Origin: an uncultured Eubacteriales bacterium
Lineage (GTDB): Bacteria > Bacillota > Clostridia > Oscillospirales > CAG-272
Direction of reading: 5' to 3'
Assembly: GCA_934432725.1 (NCBI GenBank)
Contig: CAKRZE010000003.1
Coordinates: forward strand, 62,001 to 126,000
DNA length: 64,000 nt
Position numbers and translations under genes: made by a program. Below, piece after piece: positions 9,212 to 18,191 of this stretch (position 1 is the first letter of the stretch; each line of letters begins with the position of its first letter). The notes beneath the pieces were generated by a model. The model saw only the letters and a list, made by a program, of their open reading frames with translations. It did not search any database and had not been told where the DNA came from.

Positions 9212-9979
9212 TTATCCGCCCATGCGTTCGATACAGAAGTTCAGAAGCAGCATCAGACAGAAGCCCGCAAGGGTAGAATAGGTCGCGACCATGTCATGAC
9301 CGTTTCCGTGCGTTTGCGGAATGACATCGTCGCAGATGACGTAAAGCATGGTTCCGCCGGCAAAGGCAAGCGCAAACGGCAGAATTTCGGCTGCAACGGT
9401 GACTGCGAAGTAACCGAACAGGGTGCCGAGCACCTCAATCAGTCCGATGCACAGCGCAATGGCAGCAGTTCTTTTCTGCGAGATTCCCGCATGGAGCATG
9501 GGTGCGATGACAATCATGCCTTCCGGAATGTTTTGAATGGCAATTCCTCCGGCAACGGAGACGATATCGCTGACGCTGCCTGTTCCGAAGCTGACGCCGG
9601 CGGCGATACCCTCCGGAAAATGATGGATTCCCATTGCCACAATAAAAAGAAATGTACTTTGCAGACATTTGCGGTTTATTTCCGCGTTCGGGTCAATTCC
9701 CATGATTCCGTACAGCCTGGGCGCCAGACGGTTGACAAGCGTCAGGAAAAGCGCTCCGCACATGATGCCGGCACCGCAGATCAGAGCGCCGGCTTTACCG
9801 CCTGCCGCAATGGCGGGCTGGATCAGTCCGATAATTGCGGCACAAAGCATGATGCCGCCGGACAACCCGTTTATCGCATCTTTATACCGGTCCGGGATTT
9901 CCTTGACAAGGAATCCGATTCCCGAGCCGATGACCGTTGCTGCGCCGATTGCAAAAGCGGTCAGCAATACCCATTTCAA
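9212..9979 (-). CDS. ZIP family divalent metal transporter
   Basis: 255 aa integral membrane protein with about eight hydrophobic segments. The ZIP metal-binding helices are visible: GIHHFPEG in helix IV and IQNIPEG in helix V, the pair that coordinates zinc or iron in characterised ZIPs. Closest in style to bacterial ZupT/GufA-like importers of Zn2+, Fe2+ or Mn2+. There is no long His-rich loop. SD-like AAAGGAAGG lies about 17 nt before the ATG, rather distant but without a clear hairpin. Convergent with tldDE. Confidence 0.92.
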   Translation of the reverse strand: MKWVLLTAFAIGAATVIGSGIGFLVKEIPDRYKDAINGLSGGIMLCAAIIGLIQPAIAAGGKAGALICGAGIMCGALFLTLVNRLAPRLYGIMGIDPNAEINRKCLQSTFLFIVAMGIHHFPEGIAAGVSFGTGSVSDIVSVAGGIAIQNIPEGMIVIAPMLHAGISQKRTAAIALCIGLIEVLGTLFGYFAVTVAAEILPFALAFAGGTMLYVICDDVIPQTHGNGHDMVATYSTLAGFCLMLLLNFCIERMGG

Positions 9980-10470
9980 CGTTTCTTCATCCTTCCTTTA
10001 TTTCCGAAGACTGCGGCAAACGGCAGTCTCCTTTTCTCATTTTCGGTCAACAAGCCGTATGACCTTACTGACAGGATATGCGGAAAGCAGCCGTGTTGCC
10101 ATGCGGCAGTGCGGTGATAAACGGGAGAAAGGGGGAACTATTCCGGACAGAAGGATAAAATCGTTCCGCAAACGCAGGTTTTTTCGAAGTTCGGCTTGAA
10201 AAAAGATGTCAGAAATTTCGGCATAGGATCTGTTCCGGATACGGCTTTGCTCCTGATGTCAGGCACGGGGCAGAATCCGGACCGGATGCATCAAGTGAAA
10301 TCGGAAGGCTCTGCCCGTTATTGCTCCATGCTCTGCAAAGAGGTCTTGCGGACGGGCGGTATCGGGAAAAAGGATGGCGGAAGCGGCTGGTCGGACCCGC
10401 ACGGCAGTCTCAATGCTGTCTGCATTTTCGGTTTTGCCCGTATTCCCCATATGCGGACGGTGTTTCTATA

Positions 10471-10670
10471 CTCCAAATACTGTCGGTGCTCCAAATACTG
10501 TCGGTACTCCAAATACCGTTGGTGCTCCAAATACTGTCGGTGCTCCAAATACTGTCGGTGCTCCAAATACTGTCGGTGCTCCAAATACTGTCGGTGCTCC
10601 AAATACTGTCGGTGCTCCAAACGCCGTTGGTACTCCCAATATCGTCGGTATTCCAAACACCGCCGACATT
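10471..10670. repeat. 18-bp minisatellite, about 10 copies
   Basis: Tandem units of CTCCAAATACTGTCGGTG; the central copies are identical and the outer ones degenerate. Unit length is a multiple of three with no stop codon in any of six frames, so it produces artificial open frames (NTVGAP on plus, FGAPTV on minus). Lies between genes, so it is not obviously a protein repeat. Confidence 0.9.
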
Positions 10671-11137
10671 TCTATAATACTGCCGACAGCTCCACATGCC
10701 GGCAGAATTTTTATATGCCGCCGAAATTTCTGTGTGCCGCTGTGCTCCGGGCACCGGCAGGCTGCTTTGGACGGAGCTATTGCGCACGAAAGCGTTGACA
10801 GCGGCGGGGGAGATTGTATGAGGAGCTGCGCCGTTCGGAAGCTTTTGGGGGCTTGCTTTATACGGGGAGGCTGCGGTTGGAAGCGTTTGCTGCGTCCGAT
10901 GATTTCTGCATGCGGATGCTCCTCGGCTCTGCGGAGCTGCTGTTGCATGGCAGGCATGGGCTGAGGGCGCTTTGGCGCAAAGGCAGACCGGCAGAACGCT
11001 TGACTGCTCCAAAGCATGCGGAACGCACAAAAGGCGTAAAAGAAAAACATGGGAATGTAAGAGGAAGATCTGCCCGGCATTTGAGGCGGTGTCTTCTTTT
11101 TTTCGGAGAGTACGGTACTGCCGTTGAAACGAAAAGC

Positions 11138-11165
11138 GGTCAGCCGCGCCGAAGCGCGGCTGACC
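11138..11165 (-). terminator. Terminator downstream of the SGNH hydrolase gene
   Basis: Perfect 12-bp stem GGTCAGCCGCGC / GCGCGGCTGACC with a CGAA or TTCG tetraloop; on the minus strand it is followed by GCTTTTCGTTT. About 140 nt after the stop at 11302. Confidence 0.75.
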
Positions 11166-11301
11166 AAGCTGTATTTGGTGAAATCTGCTGCTTTCAAACC
11201 GGGACGGAGCAAATAAATAGAGTGCAAAGGCTCCGGGTCTGCATGGCGAAGCCTCTATCCGGACAAAGCTTCGGTGTGTGCTGCCCGATTCCGGAAGTGA
11301 C

Positions 11302-11961
11302 TTAAAGCGTCATCAGAAAATGCGCGATTTTGTCAGCCAGAATCCTTTGACCGGCATCGTTCGGATGCAGACCGTCCGGAACATAGTGCTCCTGAATCAC
11401 CGGAACTCTGGGCTGAATGCCGCTGACGGCAAACAGGTCAAGAACCGGAATTGCATAAAAGCGCGCCACTTCCTTGATGATATCGACATAGACGGACAAG
11501 GCTGCCACAGGAACCGGCTTACAGTCGCCGCACGGGTTGTCCTCCGATAAGCGGTGCAGAGGGGTCAGAAATACGATCTGCGCCGTCGGGAACTGTTCGA
11601 TCAGCTTTTGTGAGATGTAATGGCAGGCGCCGTAAAAGGTATCCGGCGTGCGGTCGTCCGGCGTTCCGAGCGGGGCGGAGCCGTGTCCGAAATCGTTTGT
11701 TCCGCCGAAGACAACGACTGCATCCGCATCCGGATCCATTTCACAGCAGCGCTTGCTGAAATCGTTCAGACTCCAGACATCATCCGGTCCTAAGGCTTCC
11801 TGACGGGCAAACCGCGTTCCGCTTATTCCGTAATTTCTGGCGGCGGCAAGACCGTATTTCTTTTGAATCAGAGCCGGGTAAACCGCCTCGGGTCCGCTTG
11901 TGCCGACGCCCTCTGTAATGCTGTCTCCCAGAAAATTAATCTTTTTTCCCTGTAATTCCAT
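11302..11961 (-). CDS. SGNH/GDSL-type hydrolase
   Basis: 219 aa esterase/lipase-fold enzyme. Block I is NFLGDSITEGVG (nucleophile Ser), block III is VVFGGTNDFGHG (Asn), and block V is DGLHPNDAGQ (catalytic Asp and His). No signal peptide, so probably a cytosolic acyl or acetyl esterase acting on carbohydrate or lipid acyl groups; the substrate is unknown. Monocistronic, with a terminator downstream and a hairpin-bridged RBS upstream. Confidence 0.9.
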   Translation of the reverse strand: MELQGKKINFLGDSITEGVGTSGPEAVYPALIQKKYGLAAARNYGISGTRFARQEALGPDDVWSLNDFSKRCCEMDPDADAVVVFGGTNDFGHGSAPLGTPDDRTPDTFYGACHYISQKLIEQFPTAQIVFLTPLHRLSEDNPCGDCKPVPVAALSVYVDIIKEVARFYAIPVLDLFAVSGIQPRVPVIQEHYVPDGLHPNDAGQRILADKIAHFLMTL

Positions 11962-12004
11962 GAAAATTCACCACTGCTTTCGCCTCGGCGAAAGCGCCCT
12001 TTCT
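11962..12004 (-). promoter_or_regulatory. Hairpin-bridged RBS of the SGNH hydrolase gene
   Basis: AGAAAGGG (11997-12004), hairpin arms GCTTTCGCC and GGCGAAAGC (11976-11995), then GGTGAATTTTC and ATG at 11961. Linear distance 35 nt, 15 nt without the stem. Confidence 0.75.
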
Positions 12005-12201
12005 TCGGATAATTGAGGGTATATTTTATTTAAGGAATAAAACCAATGATACCGATGTGGGGAATCGCTTTGGCGGAATTGCTTCCGTTCTGAAAGCGAA
12101 AGCCGCAAAGCCGGCGGGAAAAGGAGGGCTATGCCGTCCTTCCGGATTGTCCGGGCAGGCTCTGCGGAAGAAGTGCGCGCTGTTCGGGTGCAGCTTCCTT
12201 T

Positions 12202-13497
12202 TCAGCAATCGTTTCGGATCAGATCATCAAGGGTTTCGCGCTTGACGGCAATGTGGGCGCCCGATTTATTCAGCATAACGATCGGCGGGCGGGGAAGCCG
12301 GTTATAGTTGGATGCCATTGCATAGTTATATGCTCCGGTCGTCAGGACCGCAAGAATATCTCCGCGCGACGGCTTTGCGATGGGAACGTTTTCCTGAATC
12401 AGATCGCCGCTTTCACAGCAGCGTCCCGCAACAGTGCAGACATAGTCGGCTTTTTCCCGCATCCGGTTTGCGGTATAGACAGTATACGGTGCCTGATACA
12501 AAGCATAACGCGGGTTGTCCGCCATTCCGCCGTCAACCGAAACATAATTCCGGAAGCCCGGAATTTCCTTGCGTCCGCCGACCGTATACAGCGTCATGCC
12601 CGCATCTGCAACGATGCTTCTGCCCGGCTCCATCAGAATGCGCGGGAAGGGGATGCCGTTTTCCGCAAAGCGGCGGTGCAGCAGCTCTCCGATTTTCAGA
12701 ATATTTTCGGCGTAATCGATTTGCGGGTGGCTATCCAGATAACGCACGCCCATTCCGCCGCCGAGGTTCAGCTCCTTCGGAGCATAGCCGTAGGCATTGC
12801 GGATATGCACGATAAATGCGGTCATAAGCTCCGCCGCAAGGCAAAAGGGCTTTTCATCAAAGATCTGCGAGCCGATATGGCAGTGAAATCCGCACAGCGC
12901 AAGCGACGGGAGGGACAGTGCGAGCCGCGTCAGCTCGTCCGCCTGTCCGGTTTCGATTGCTGCGCCGAATTTTGAGTCAACCCGACCGGTGTTGATCGCC
13001 TTGTGCGTGTGGGGGTCAACACCGGGCGTGATGCGAAGCAGGACCTTCTGAACGGTCCCCTGCCGCTCTGCTTCCGTCTGAAGGGCAAGCAGCTCGTCCG
13101 TGTTGTCGCAGACAAAATATCCGACCTTCTTTGAGATGCCGTATCGGATGTCATCGTCTGTTTTATTGTTTCCGTGGAAAAACAGAAGCTCGGGAGGCAT
13201 GCCTCCGCGCAGTGCTGTGTAAAGCTCGCCGGAGGAGACCACATCGGCTCCCATACCTTCTTCCCGCATGATTTCATACATGCGTTTGAAGCAGAGTGCC
13301 TTTCCGGCATACAGCGGAACGGCATCCTCCGAAAAGGCTTTTTTCATGGCGCCGCAAAAAATACGGCACTTTTCCCGGATCTTGCTTTCATCGATCAGGT
13401 ACAGCGGCGTATGGAACTCCTGTGCCAGAGAAACCGTATCGTATCCGGCAAAGGTCAGATGCCCCTCTCCGTTTACGGAAATATTATCACAAATCAC
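12202..13497 (-). CDS. lysA: Diaminopimelate decarboxylase
   Basis: 431 aa PLP enzyme converting meso-diaminopimelate to L-lysine, the last step of lysine synthesis. Signatures: YAGKAL (PLP-lysine), HGNNKTDDDI, GFHCHIGSQIFD, NLGGGMGVRY (phosphate loop), EPGRSIVADAG, CESGDLI (cross-subunit Cys) and GAYNYAMASNYNRL. Full length for the family. The start codon is GTG at 13497, preceded by a hairpin-bridged SD; a TATAAT immediately upstream of that SD suggests a very short leader. Isolated from other lysine genes. Confidence 0.95.
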   Translation of the reverse strand: MICDNISVNGEGHLTFAGYDTVSLAQEFHTPLYLIDESKIREKCRIFCGAMKKAFSEDAVPLYAGKALCFKRMYEIMREEGMGADVVSSGELYTALRGGMPPELLFFHGNNKTDDDIRYGISKKVGYFVCDNTDELLALQTEAERQGTVQKVLLRITPGVDPHTHKAINTGRVDSKFGAAIETGQADELTRLALSLPSLALCGFHCHIGSQIFDEKPFCLAAELMTAFIVHIRNAYGYAPKELNLGGGMGVRYLDSHPQIDYAENILKIGELLHRRFAENGIPFPRILMEPGRSIVADAGMTLYTVGGRKEIPGFRNYVSVDGGMADNPRYALYQAPYTVYTANRMREKADYVCTVAGRCCESGDLIQENVPIAKPSRGDILAVLTTGAYNYAMASNYNRLPRPPIVMLNKSGAHIAVKRETLDDLIRNDC

Positions 13498-13533
13498 AGC
13501 TTTATCCGTCCCGCCTTGCCGGGACCTTCCTTT
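13498..13533 (-). promoter_or_regulatory. Hairpin-bridged RBS of lysA
   Basis: AAAGGAA (13527-13533), hairpin arms GTCCCG and CGGGAC (13508-13525, 6-nt loop), then ten nt to the GTG start. The stem sequence is unrelated to the GCTTTCG family, showing that pairing, not sequence, is kept. A TATAAT box ends only a few nt upstream. Confidence 0.65.
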
Positions 13534-13711
13534 ATTATATCGTGTGCGCTGCGGCGCTTTGTTTCCTCCGCAGACGTGCGGAAGAAGGCGGAAGCTGATT
13601 GCCGACCGGCTGAGCCGGGCATCGGTGCGCGGAGCATCCTGCTGCTCCGGCTCCGGGACGCTTGGGGCTGAAGTGCGCCGCAGGGGACGCCCCCGCCATG
13701 GAATGCCGGGA

Positions 13712-14875
13712 TCATTGTCGGGTCTGCCATGAAGGGTTCAGGCGCGCAGCCGCTTCCTGCGCCAGAGCCATCAGTTCTTTTTCGCCTTCCATGGCTCCCG
13801 TAAACTGCGGATGCCGGCAGTGCATGTCGAATATCCGCCAATATTCATAGGCTTTCTGAAAATCATGGCTGAAAAGAGCTTCATAGGTGTAAAGAATGCG
13901 TGCGGAGGAGGCATTCCGTTTTGCCGTGGAGCGCAAATAGGACAGAATATCGAAGGAATCGGGGAGAACGGTCAGATGGGTGCGGAAATGCTCGGGGATA
14001 TACTGCCCGGAAAGAAGGTCGATAAACAAAAGCTCTCCGCACGCGCCCGCAGCATGCACGGGCAGGACATCGTCCAGCGTAACGGCAAAGGAATAAATGT
14101 CATGTGCCGCCCCGAGGTCCCGGCAATCCAGAAAATAATCGCCGCGCAAAAGCAAAAGAGCGCAGACCTGCGGATTGGACAGCGCATCGCGCGGCGGGAG
14201 ATCAAACCAGGACAGCGGAAGCTCCCGCATCCGCTTCCCCTCCGTCAAAGCGCATACAACGCGAAGCTGAATGTCAACGGAACGGCGGACCTCCGGGTAT
14301 TTCCGCTGGCAAAAGGCGTTATAGCCGTCATTCGGAATGCCTCCTGCCAGCATGGGAAGCCCGTTCATCAGAATGAAATACAGTCCGAATGTGAAAAGAA
14401 ACAGGCACAGCGTTCTGAGCATAGGATGTGCGGTCAGAAACAGATAGCCGACCAGTGCCGCCGCGCTGAGCAGGGCATTCATAAGGACCCCGCCCAGATG
14501 ATACAGTGCAGTCGGGTAGGAAAGCCCCCTGCCTTCCGGCGGGCACATTAGGCACTGTCCGCCTATGCCGCGTATGCCTCCTTTTGTCGAAAAGCGCAGA
14601 CCGGTTTCCGTTTTCATGAGGATCAGGGAACCGATCCGAAAGGAAACGAAACGGTAGCCGCAAAGGCGTCCGCCCAATCCGTGTCCGGCTTCGTGTATGA
14701 AAAGATGAAGGTACACGGAAAACAGCGCCATAAGCGCAAAAAGCCACGGAGCATACAGACCGCCCCTCTCCCAGAAGGAATCCGGAAGCAGCAGCATATA
14801 GGAAAGACCGATCAGGACCCCGATCAGAAAATTGAGTAATATATACTGAATTCCGCTGTTTTTCTTCTTTTTCAC
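13712..14875 (-). CDS. Membrane M50-like (site-2 protease type) protein
   Basis: 387 aa. The N-terminal half is hydrophobic with about five or six membrane segments and contains LFIHEAGHGLGGRLCGY, a zinc HExxH within a membrane helix as in site-2 proteases and M50 relatives. The C-terminal half is soluble and helical, ending near PSWQTRQ. A second family motif (NPDG-like) is not clear; NGLPMLAGGIPNDGYNAF may play this part. Substrate unknown. The start is GTG at 14875, set by the bridged RBS. Confidence 0.75.
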   Translation of the reverse strand: MKKKKNSGIQYILLNFLIGVLIGLSYMLLLPDSFWERGGLYAPWLFALMALFSVYLHLFIHEAGHGLGGRLCGYRFVSFRIGSLILMKTETGLRFSTKGGIRGIGGQCLMCPPEGRGLSYPTALYHLGGVLMNALLSAAALVGYLFLTAHPMLRTLCLFLFTFGLYFILMNGLPMLAGGIPNDGYNAFCQRKYPEVRRSVDIQLRVVCALTEGKRMRELPLSWFDLPPRDALSNPQVCALLLLRGDYFLDCRDLGAAHDIYSFAVTLDDVLPVHAAGACGELLFIDLLSGQYIPEHFRTHLTVLPDSFDILSYLRSTAKRNASSARILYTYEALFSHDFQKAYEYWRIFDMHCRHPQFTGAMEGEKELMALAQEAAARLNPSWQTRQ

Positions 14876-14916
14876 GGTAATGCAATCACAGCTTTTGCGC
14901 GGGCAAAAGTCCTTTC
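14876..14916 (-). promoter_or_regulatory. Hairpin-bridged RBS of the M50-like gene
   Basis: GAAAGGA (14910-14916), hairpin arms CTTTTGC and GCAAAAG (14892-14909, 4-nt loop), then 16 nt to GTG at 14875. Confidence 0.65.
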
Positions 14917-15083
14917 ATGAGGTGAAGGTGTGCGGCGAATGCGATTCTGCGGATCAGATCTGCGTCAGGCAGCTTTCCGGCATTGTGCCGGGAAAGGGGG
15001 CTGCCGCGGCAGATTCCCGGAAGCCGCCCTGCCGGGGGGCATGAACCCGGTGCAAGCCGTATGCCCGCCGGATGGGTATCGCT

Positions 15084-15929
15084 TCAGGTCATATCGACGA
15101 TAATAATATTGCCCTCCTCCACCGTGACCGTGCAGGTCGTGGAGGCTGCCGGAGATGAAACATTGTAGCTGGTTCCGATGTTTTCCGCATTGACGCTGAT
15201 CATACCCTTTTCGGTTTTCAGCGCGTATGCCTGCTGCTCCGCCGAAATTCCGTCATACTGGAAGTTTCCGGAGATGATATTGGCGACAATTGTTTCAAAG
15301 GTACAGCCGGAAAGACGGATATCGCCCTTCTGGGTGACGGAAAGCGTTGCAACGGAGGCGTTCTGGATTCCAGCCATCGTAATATTTCCGGTGGTGGCAG
15401 TCAGCTTATAGGAGCATGCGGAGGAAACGCCTGTCACGAAAATGTCCCCGCCGGTGACCTTCAGCTCCAGGCTTTCCAGCGGATAGCTGTCTGTCAGATA
15501 GACGTTGACCGTCTTCTTGCCCTTGGAAAAGTTTGCAAGGTTTTTGTAATGCCTGAGTCCCTTGAACTGGGTTCCCTTGCCGCTCAGATTGAACATTGTC
15601 AGAATGCTGACGGAATCGCTGACGGTCATCTCATTGCCGTTTATTCCGTATGTGAAGGAGTTGATGCCGTAGTTGAGCAGCTCCACCCGCGCCGTATCCG
15701 CGCCGCTTATGACGTTGACATCGGCGCCGGTAATGCTCAGGTTAAGCTTTCCGACCTCTGCGGCATCCATCGGATAGCTTGTGACGAGGTTGCCCTCTTC
15801 ATCCTCCGACTGAATGAAAAGCTGGTATCCCTGATCGGCTGCCTTGGCGGAGGCAACCTTACAGCAGATCAGCCCCGCGAAGATCATAATAACGGATAAA
15901 ATCAGAAAAATGACAGATGTAGGTTTCAT
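15084..15929 (-). CDS. DUF4097-type putative adhesin, membrane anchored
   Basis: 281 aa. One N-terminal hydrophobic segment (residues 4-24, SVIFLILSVIMIFAGLICC) then a repetitive beta-rich ectodomain with stretches such as LELKVTGGDIFVTGVSS, LTATTGNITMAGI and LSVTQKGDIRLSGC, the parallel beta-helix pattern of DUF4097. The ATG overlaps the stop of the DUF1700-type gene (ATGA), so the two are coupled. In many Bacillota a PadR regulator, DUF1700 and DUF4097 are linked; no PadR gene is adjacent here. Function in the family is poorly known, probably envelope-stress related. Confidence 0.8.
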   Translation of the reverse strand: MKPTSVIFLILSVIMIFAGLICCKVASAKAADQGYQLFIQSEDEEGNLVTSYPMDAAEVGKLNLSITGADVNVISGADTARVELLNYGINSFTYGINGNEMTVSDSVSILTMFNLSGKGTQFKGLRHYKNLANFSKGKKTVNVYLTDSYPLESLELKVTGGDIFVTGVSSACSYKLTATTGNITMAGIQNASVATLSVTQKGDIRLSGCTFETIVANIISGNFQYDGISAEQQAYALKTEKGMISVNAENIGTSYNVSSPAASTTCTVTVEEGNIIIVDMT

Positions 15930-17005
15930 TTGCCGGTACACTCCCTTCTGACAAAGAGAAACAGCTTGATTGCCTGGTTGACCGTATATCGGAAGAGACG
16001 CAGAAGCCATGTGATGGCGATCGGCATCAGACGAATTGCAAAATTATACAGAAGAATGCCGATGAGCAGGGTAAAGCCGGCAATGATGACCGCAAATCCG
16101 ATTTCATACAGCCCTGCGGGACGGCTGCCCGAGAACACCTGAACGACCCCGTACACGATTCCGAACAGAGAGGTGCAGCCGCCGGCAGCCGACAGACCGA
16201 CCAGGCAGGCAAGGCAGGCGGCGATGATTCCCGCCAGCAGCAGGAAGGCGCCCGCGAACAGTCCGAGCACAAGAAGTGCGACCGACAGCGTAATCGGCAG
16301 CGTGACGGCAAACAGAATCCAGAACATCCGCCGGTTTTCGGCGTTGACCGGCATGGCATCGTCCAGCTCCGAGAAGCGGATCATGGTGCGGGCTGCCGTG
16401 CCGCGCTCCGTCTGGGTCTGATCCGGCTCATCCGCTCTTCCCGGACGGGGAGAGGCGGTCTGACGCTGTTCTGCCGGACGCTCGGTCTGGCGGCGCTGCT
16501 GGGACGTGCCGACCGCATGCACGGTGACGGTATCGCCGCCTGCCGGCTGTCTGACCGAGGAGGTGCGTGCATTGCCGGGTCGGGATGCTGCCCCCGGACG
16601 GACGGCGGAGGTGACGACCGTTTCCGCATCGGCTGCTGCAGGGCGTCTGCCGGTGCGGGGGCGGCGCGGCGTGGCTGTTCTGACCTCGGCGGTGTCCTGA
16701 CGCTCCGGCTCGCTTTTTTCTGCCGCCTCCTCAGAGGCGCCGTCCTCAAATACCGATATGTTCGGCAGAGTATAAAACTCGGCGGCGCGATTGCCGTTTT
16801 CCGCATCGCCGCGCAGCACTGCGGCGATGTTTGCGGCAGCACGGTCGGTGTCGCTCAGGCTTTGCAGCTCTTTCCGATAGTCCTCTTGACTCAAGGTAGA
16901 CAAATATTCATCAAACTGGCGAAGCTGCCCTCGGATCCGATCTTGATCGATCCCCATGCCGGCAAGCTTTTCCGTGAGTTCGTCAAACAAGGCTTGCTTA
17001 TCCAC
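15926..17005 (-). CDS. DUF1700/HAAS-type multi-pass membrane protein
   Basis: 359 aa. The N-terminus (ALFDELTEKLAGMGID to about residue 60) resembles the HAAS/DUF1700 cytosolic helical domain. A disordered linker of about 140 residues rich in R, P, T, Q and E follows, then four or five hydrophobic helices from residue 215 onward. GTG start at 17005 behind GGAGGGAAAACA. Translationally coupled to the DUF4097 gene and driven from a promoter that overlaps the trmB promoter. The long low-complexity linker is unusual for the family. Confidence 0.7.
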   Translation of the reverse strand: MDKQALFDELTEKLAGMGIDQDRIRGQLRQFDEYLSTLSQEDYRKELQSLSDTDRAAANIAAVLRGDAENGNRAAEFYTLPNISVFEDGASEEAAEKSEPERQDTAEVRTATPRRPRTGRRPAAADAETVVTSAVRPGAASRPGNARTSSVRQPAGGDTVTVHAVGTSQQRRQTERPAEQRQTASPRPGRADEPDQTQTERGTAARTMIRFSELDDAMPVNAENRRMFWILFAVTLPITLSVALLVLGLFAGAFLLLAGIIAACLACLVGLSAAGGCTSLFGIVYGVVQVFSGSRPAGLYEIGFAVIIAGFTLLIGILLYNFAIRLMPIAITWLLRLFRYTVNQAIKLFLFVRRECTGK

Positions 17006-17043
17006 TGTTTTCCCTCCATCGCAGTTTATTTTCGGAATGTATC

Positions 17044-17071
17044 TTGAAAAAACACAACTTTCTGCTATAAT
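17044..17071 (+). promoter_or_regulatory. trmB promoter
   Basis: TTGAAA (17044-17049), 16-bp spacer, TATAAT (17066-17071). The -10 is one arm of a perfect inverted repeat shared with the opposite promoter. Confidence 0.7.
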
Positions 17072-17077
17072 AGATTC

Positions 17078-17106
17078 ATTATAGCAAACAAAGGAGAAAA
17101 TTTCAA
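17078..17106 (-). promoter_or_regulatory. Promoter of the DUF1700-DUF4097 operon
   Basis: Minus-strand TTGAAA (17101-17106), 17-bp spacer, TATAAT (17078-17083). It overlaps the trmB promoter; its -35 abuts the trmB start codon. Confidence 0.65.
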
Positions 17107-17107
17107 T

Positions 17108-17722
17108 ATGAGAATGCGAAAAAAAAAGCACGGCGCGGAAAGAATTGCTGCCTGTGCTGAATATTTTATACATTCGCCGGATGAAATTATAAAAAAGCCG
17201 GTTTATCTTGAGATCGGATGCGGAAAGGGAGCGTTTGTGACAGAAACGGCAAGGCGCAATCCGGATATTGCCTTTGTGGCGATGGAAAAGGTGACGGATG
17301 TTATTCTCCTTGCCGCAGAAAAGCTGAAGGCGGAGGGCATTGAGAATGTCAGGCTGCTCAACTGCGATGCGGAGCAGATCCCCGTATTTTTTCAAAAAGG
17401 AGAGGTTTCCAGGATCTATCTGAATTTTTCCGATCCGTGGCCCAAAAAAGGATATGCCAAGCGCCGCCTGACGCACAGCCGCTTTCTTGCGCTGTACCGC
17501 TCCGTTCTGGCGGATGACGGGGCGATTTTTCTCAAAACGGACAACCGTGCGCTGTTTGACTTTTCTCTGGAAGAGATGAGAGCGGAGGGCTTCCGGCTTG
17601 AGAATGTCACATATGATCTGCATCACAGTGAATTTCAGGCGGACAATGTAATGACGGAGTATGAAACGGCATTTGCCGCGAAGGGTTTTCCGATTCACCG
17701 CGCCGAGGCATATCTGAACTGA
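17108..17722 (+). CDS. trmB: tRNA (guanine-N7-)-methyltransferase
   Basis: 204 aa SAM-dependent methyltransferase forming m7G46 in tRNA. Signatures: YLEIGCGKGAFVTETA (SAM-binding motif I), FVAMEKVTDVI, NFSDPWPKKGYAKRRL (catalytic motif of TrmB) and FLKTDNRALFDFS. Complete and of normal length. Conventional SD AAAGGAG with about 11-nt spacing, in contrast to the hairpin-bridged sites elsewhere. Confidence 0.96.
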   Translation: MRMRKKKHGAERIAACAEYFIHSPDEIIKKPVYLEIGCGKGAFVTETARRNPDIAFVAMEKVTDVILLAAEKLKAEGIENVRLLNCDAEQIPVFFQKGEVSRIYLNFSDPWPKKGYAKRRLTHSRFLALYRSVLADDGAIFLKTDNRALFDFSLEEMRAEGFRLENVTYDLHHSEFQADNVMTEYETAFAAKGFPIHRAEAYLN

Positions 17723-18150
17723 CGGCAGTGTATGCCGGAGGGAACATTTCCGGTATTGCATTCGTCCCACGCCGTGCGGAGGGTGCGGCAGTCTATGCTC
17801 CGAATGCGGGTGGGATGGTCGGAAAGCACGGGACGGCGCGGCGTGACAAGGTATCCCGTGCGGCTCCGTTGATGCTTTTCATTCAGACCGAAAGCCGGGA
17901 AGAACCTCCGGGCGCAGCCCTGCACGGATGCCTGCCCCCAGCGATCTTTCCGGTCGGGCGGGGGAGCTTGCCGGATGCAGTGTCTGACCGGAGGCGGGGA
18001 GCCTCTTCTTCCGGCTCTGCCGGAGCCGGAGTGCGCGGCGACCCCGAATGCGGCGGCTTTCGTTCCGGATTGCCGCATTTCGGCAGGACAGGCTTTCAGA
18101 GACACTTTGCCTGCCGGGTATAAGCCGAATAAAAAATGTTATTTTCCTGA
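17723..18150. other. Gene-free stretch before the phosphodiester glycosidase gene
   Basis: About 430 bp, GC-rich, with no supported gene, terminator or clear promoter. Confidence 0.4.
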
Positions 18151-18191
18151 AGAAAGGAAGCCCTGCGGAATTGCAGGGCATTGGTGCTGGT
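18151..18191 (+). promoter_or_regulatory. Hairpin-bridged RBS of the 18192 gene
   Basis: AGAAAGGA (18151-18158), hairpin arms GCCCTGC and GCAGGGC (18160-18179, loop GGAATT), then GGTGCTGGT and ATG at 18192. Stem unrelated in sequence to the GCTTTCG family. Confidence 0.75.

Larger units (their letters stand above)
9980..11301. other. 1.3-kb non-coding region with minisatellite and terminator
   Basis: Between two minus-strand genes. Contents I can support: an 18-bp tandem repeat (10471-10670) and a strong hairpin at 11138-11165. Long open frames here exist in every frame because the repeat unit lacks stops; none looks like a real protein. Confidence 0.6.

Noticed and set aside
10374..10964. 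Long open frames through the 18-bp repeat on both strands
   Set aside because: All six frames are open because the unit has no stop codon; no RBS and no similarity outside the repeat.
12131..12307. 58-codon plus-strand ORF with an excellent SD (AAAAGGAGGG)
   Set aside because: It runs 106 nt into the antisense of lysA and has no hydrophobic or family signal; the SD alone is not enough.
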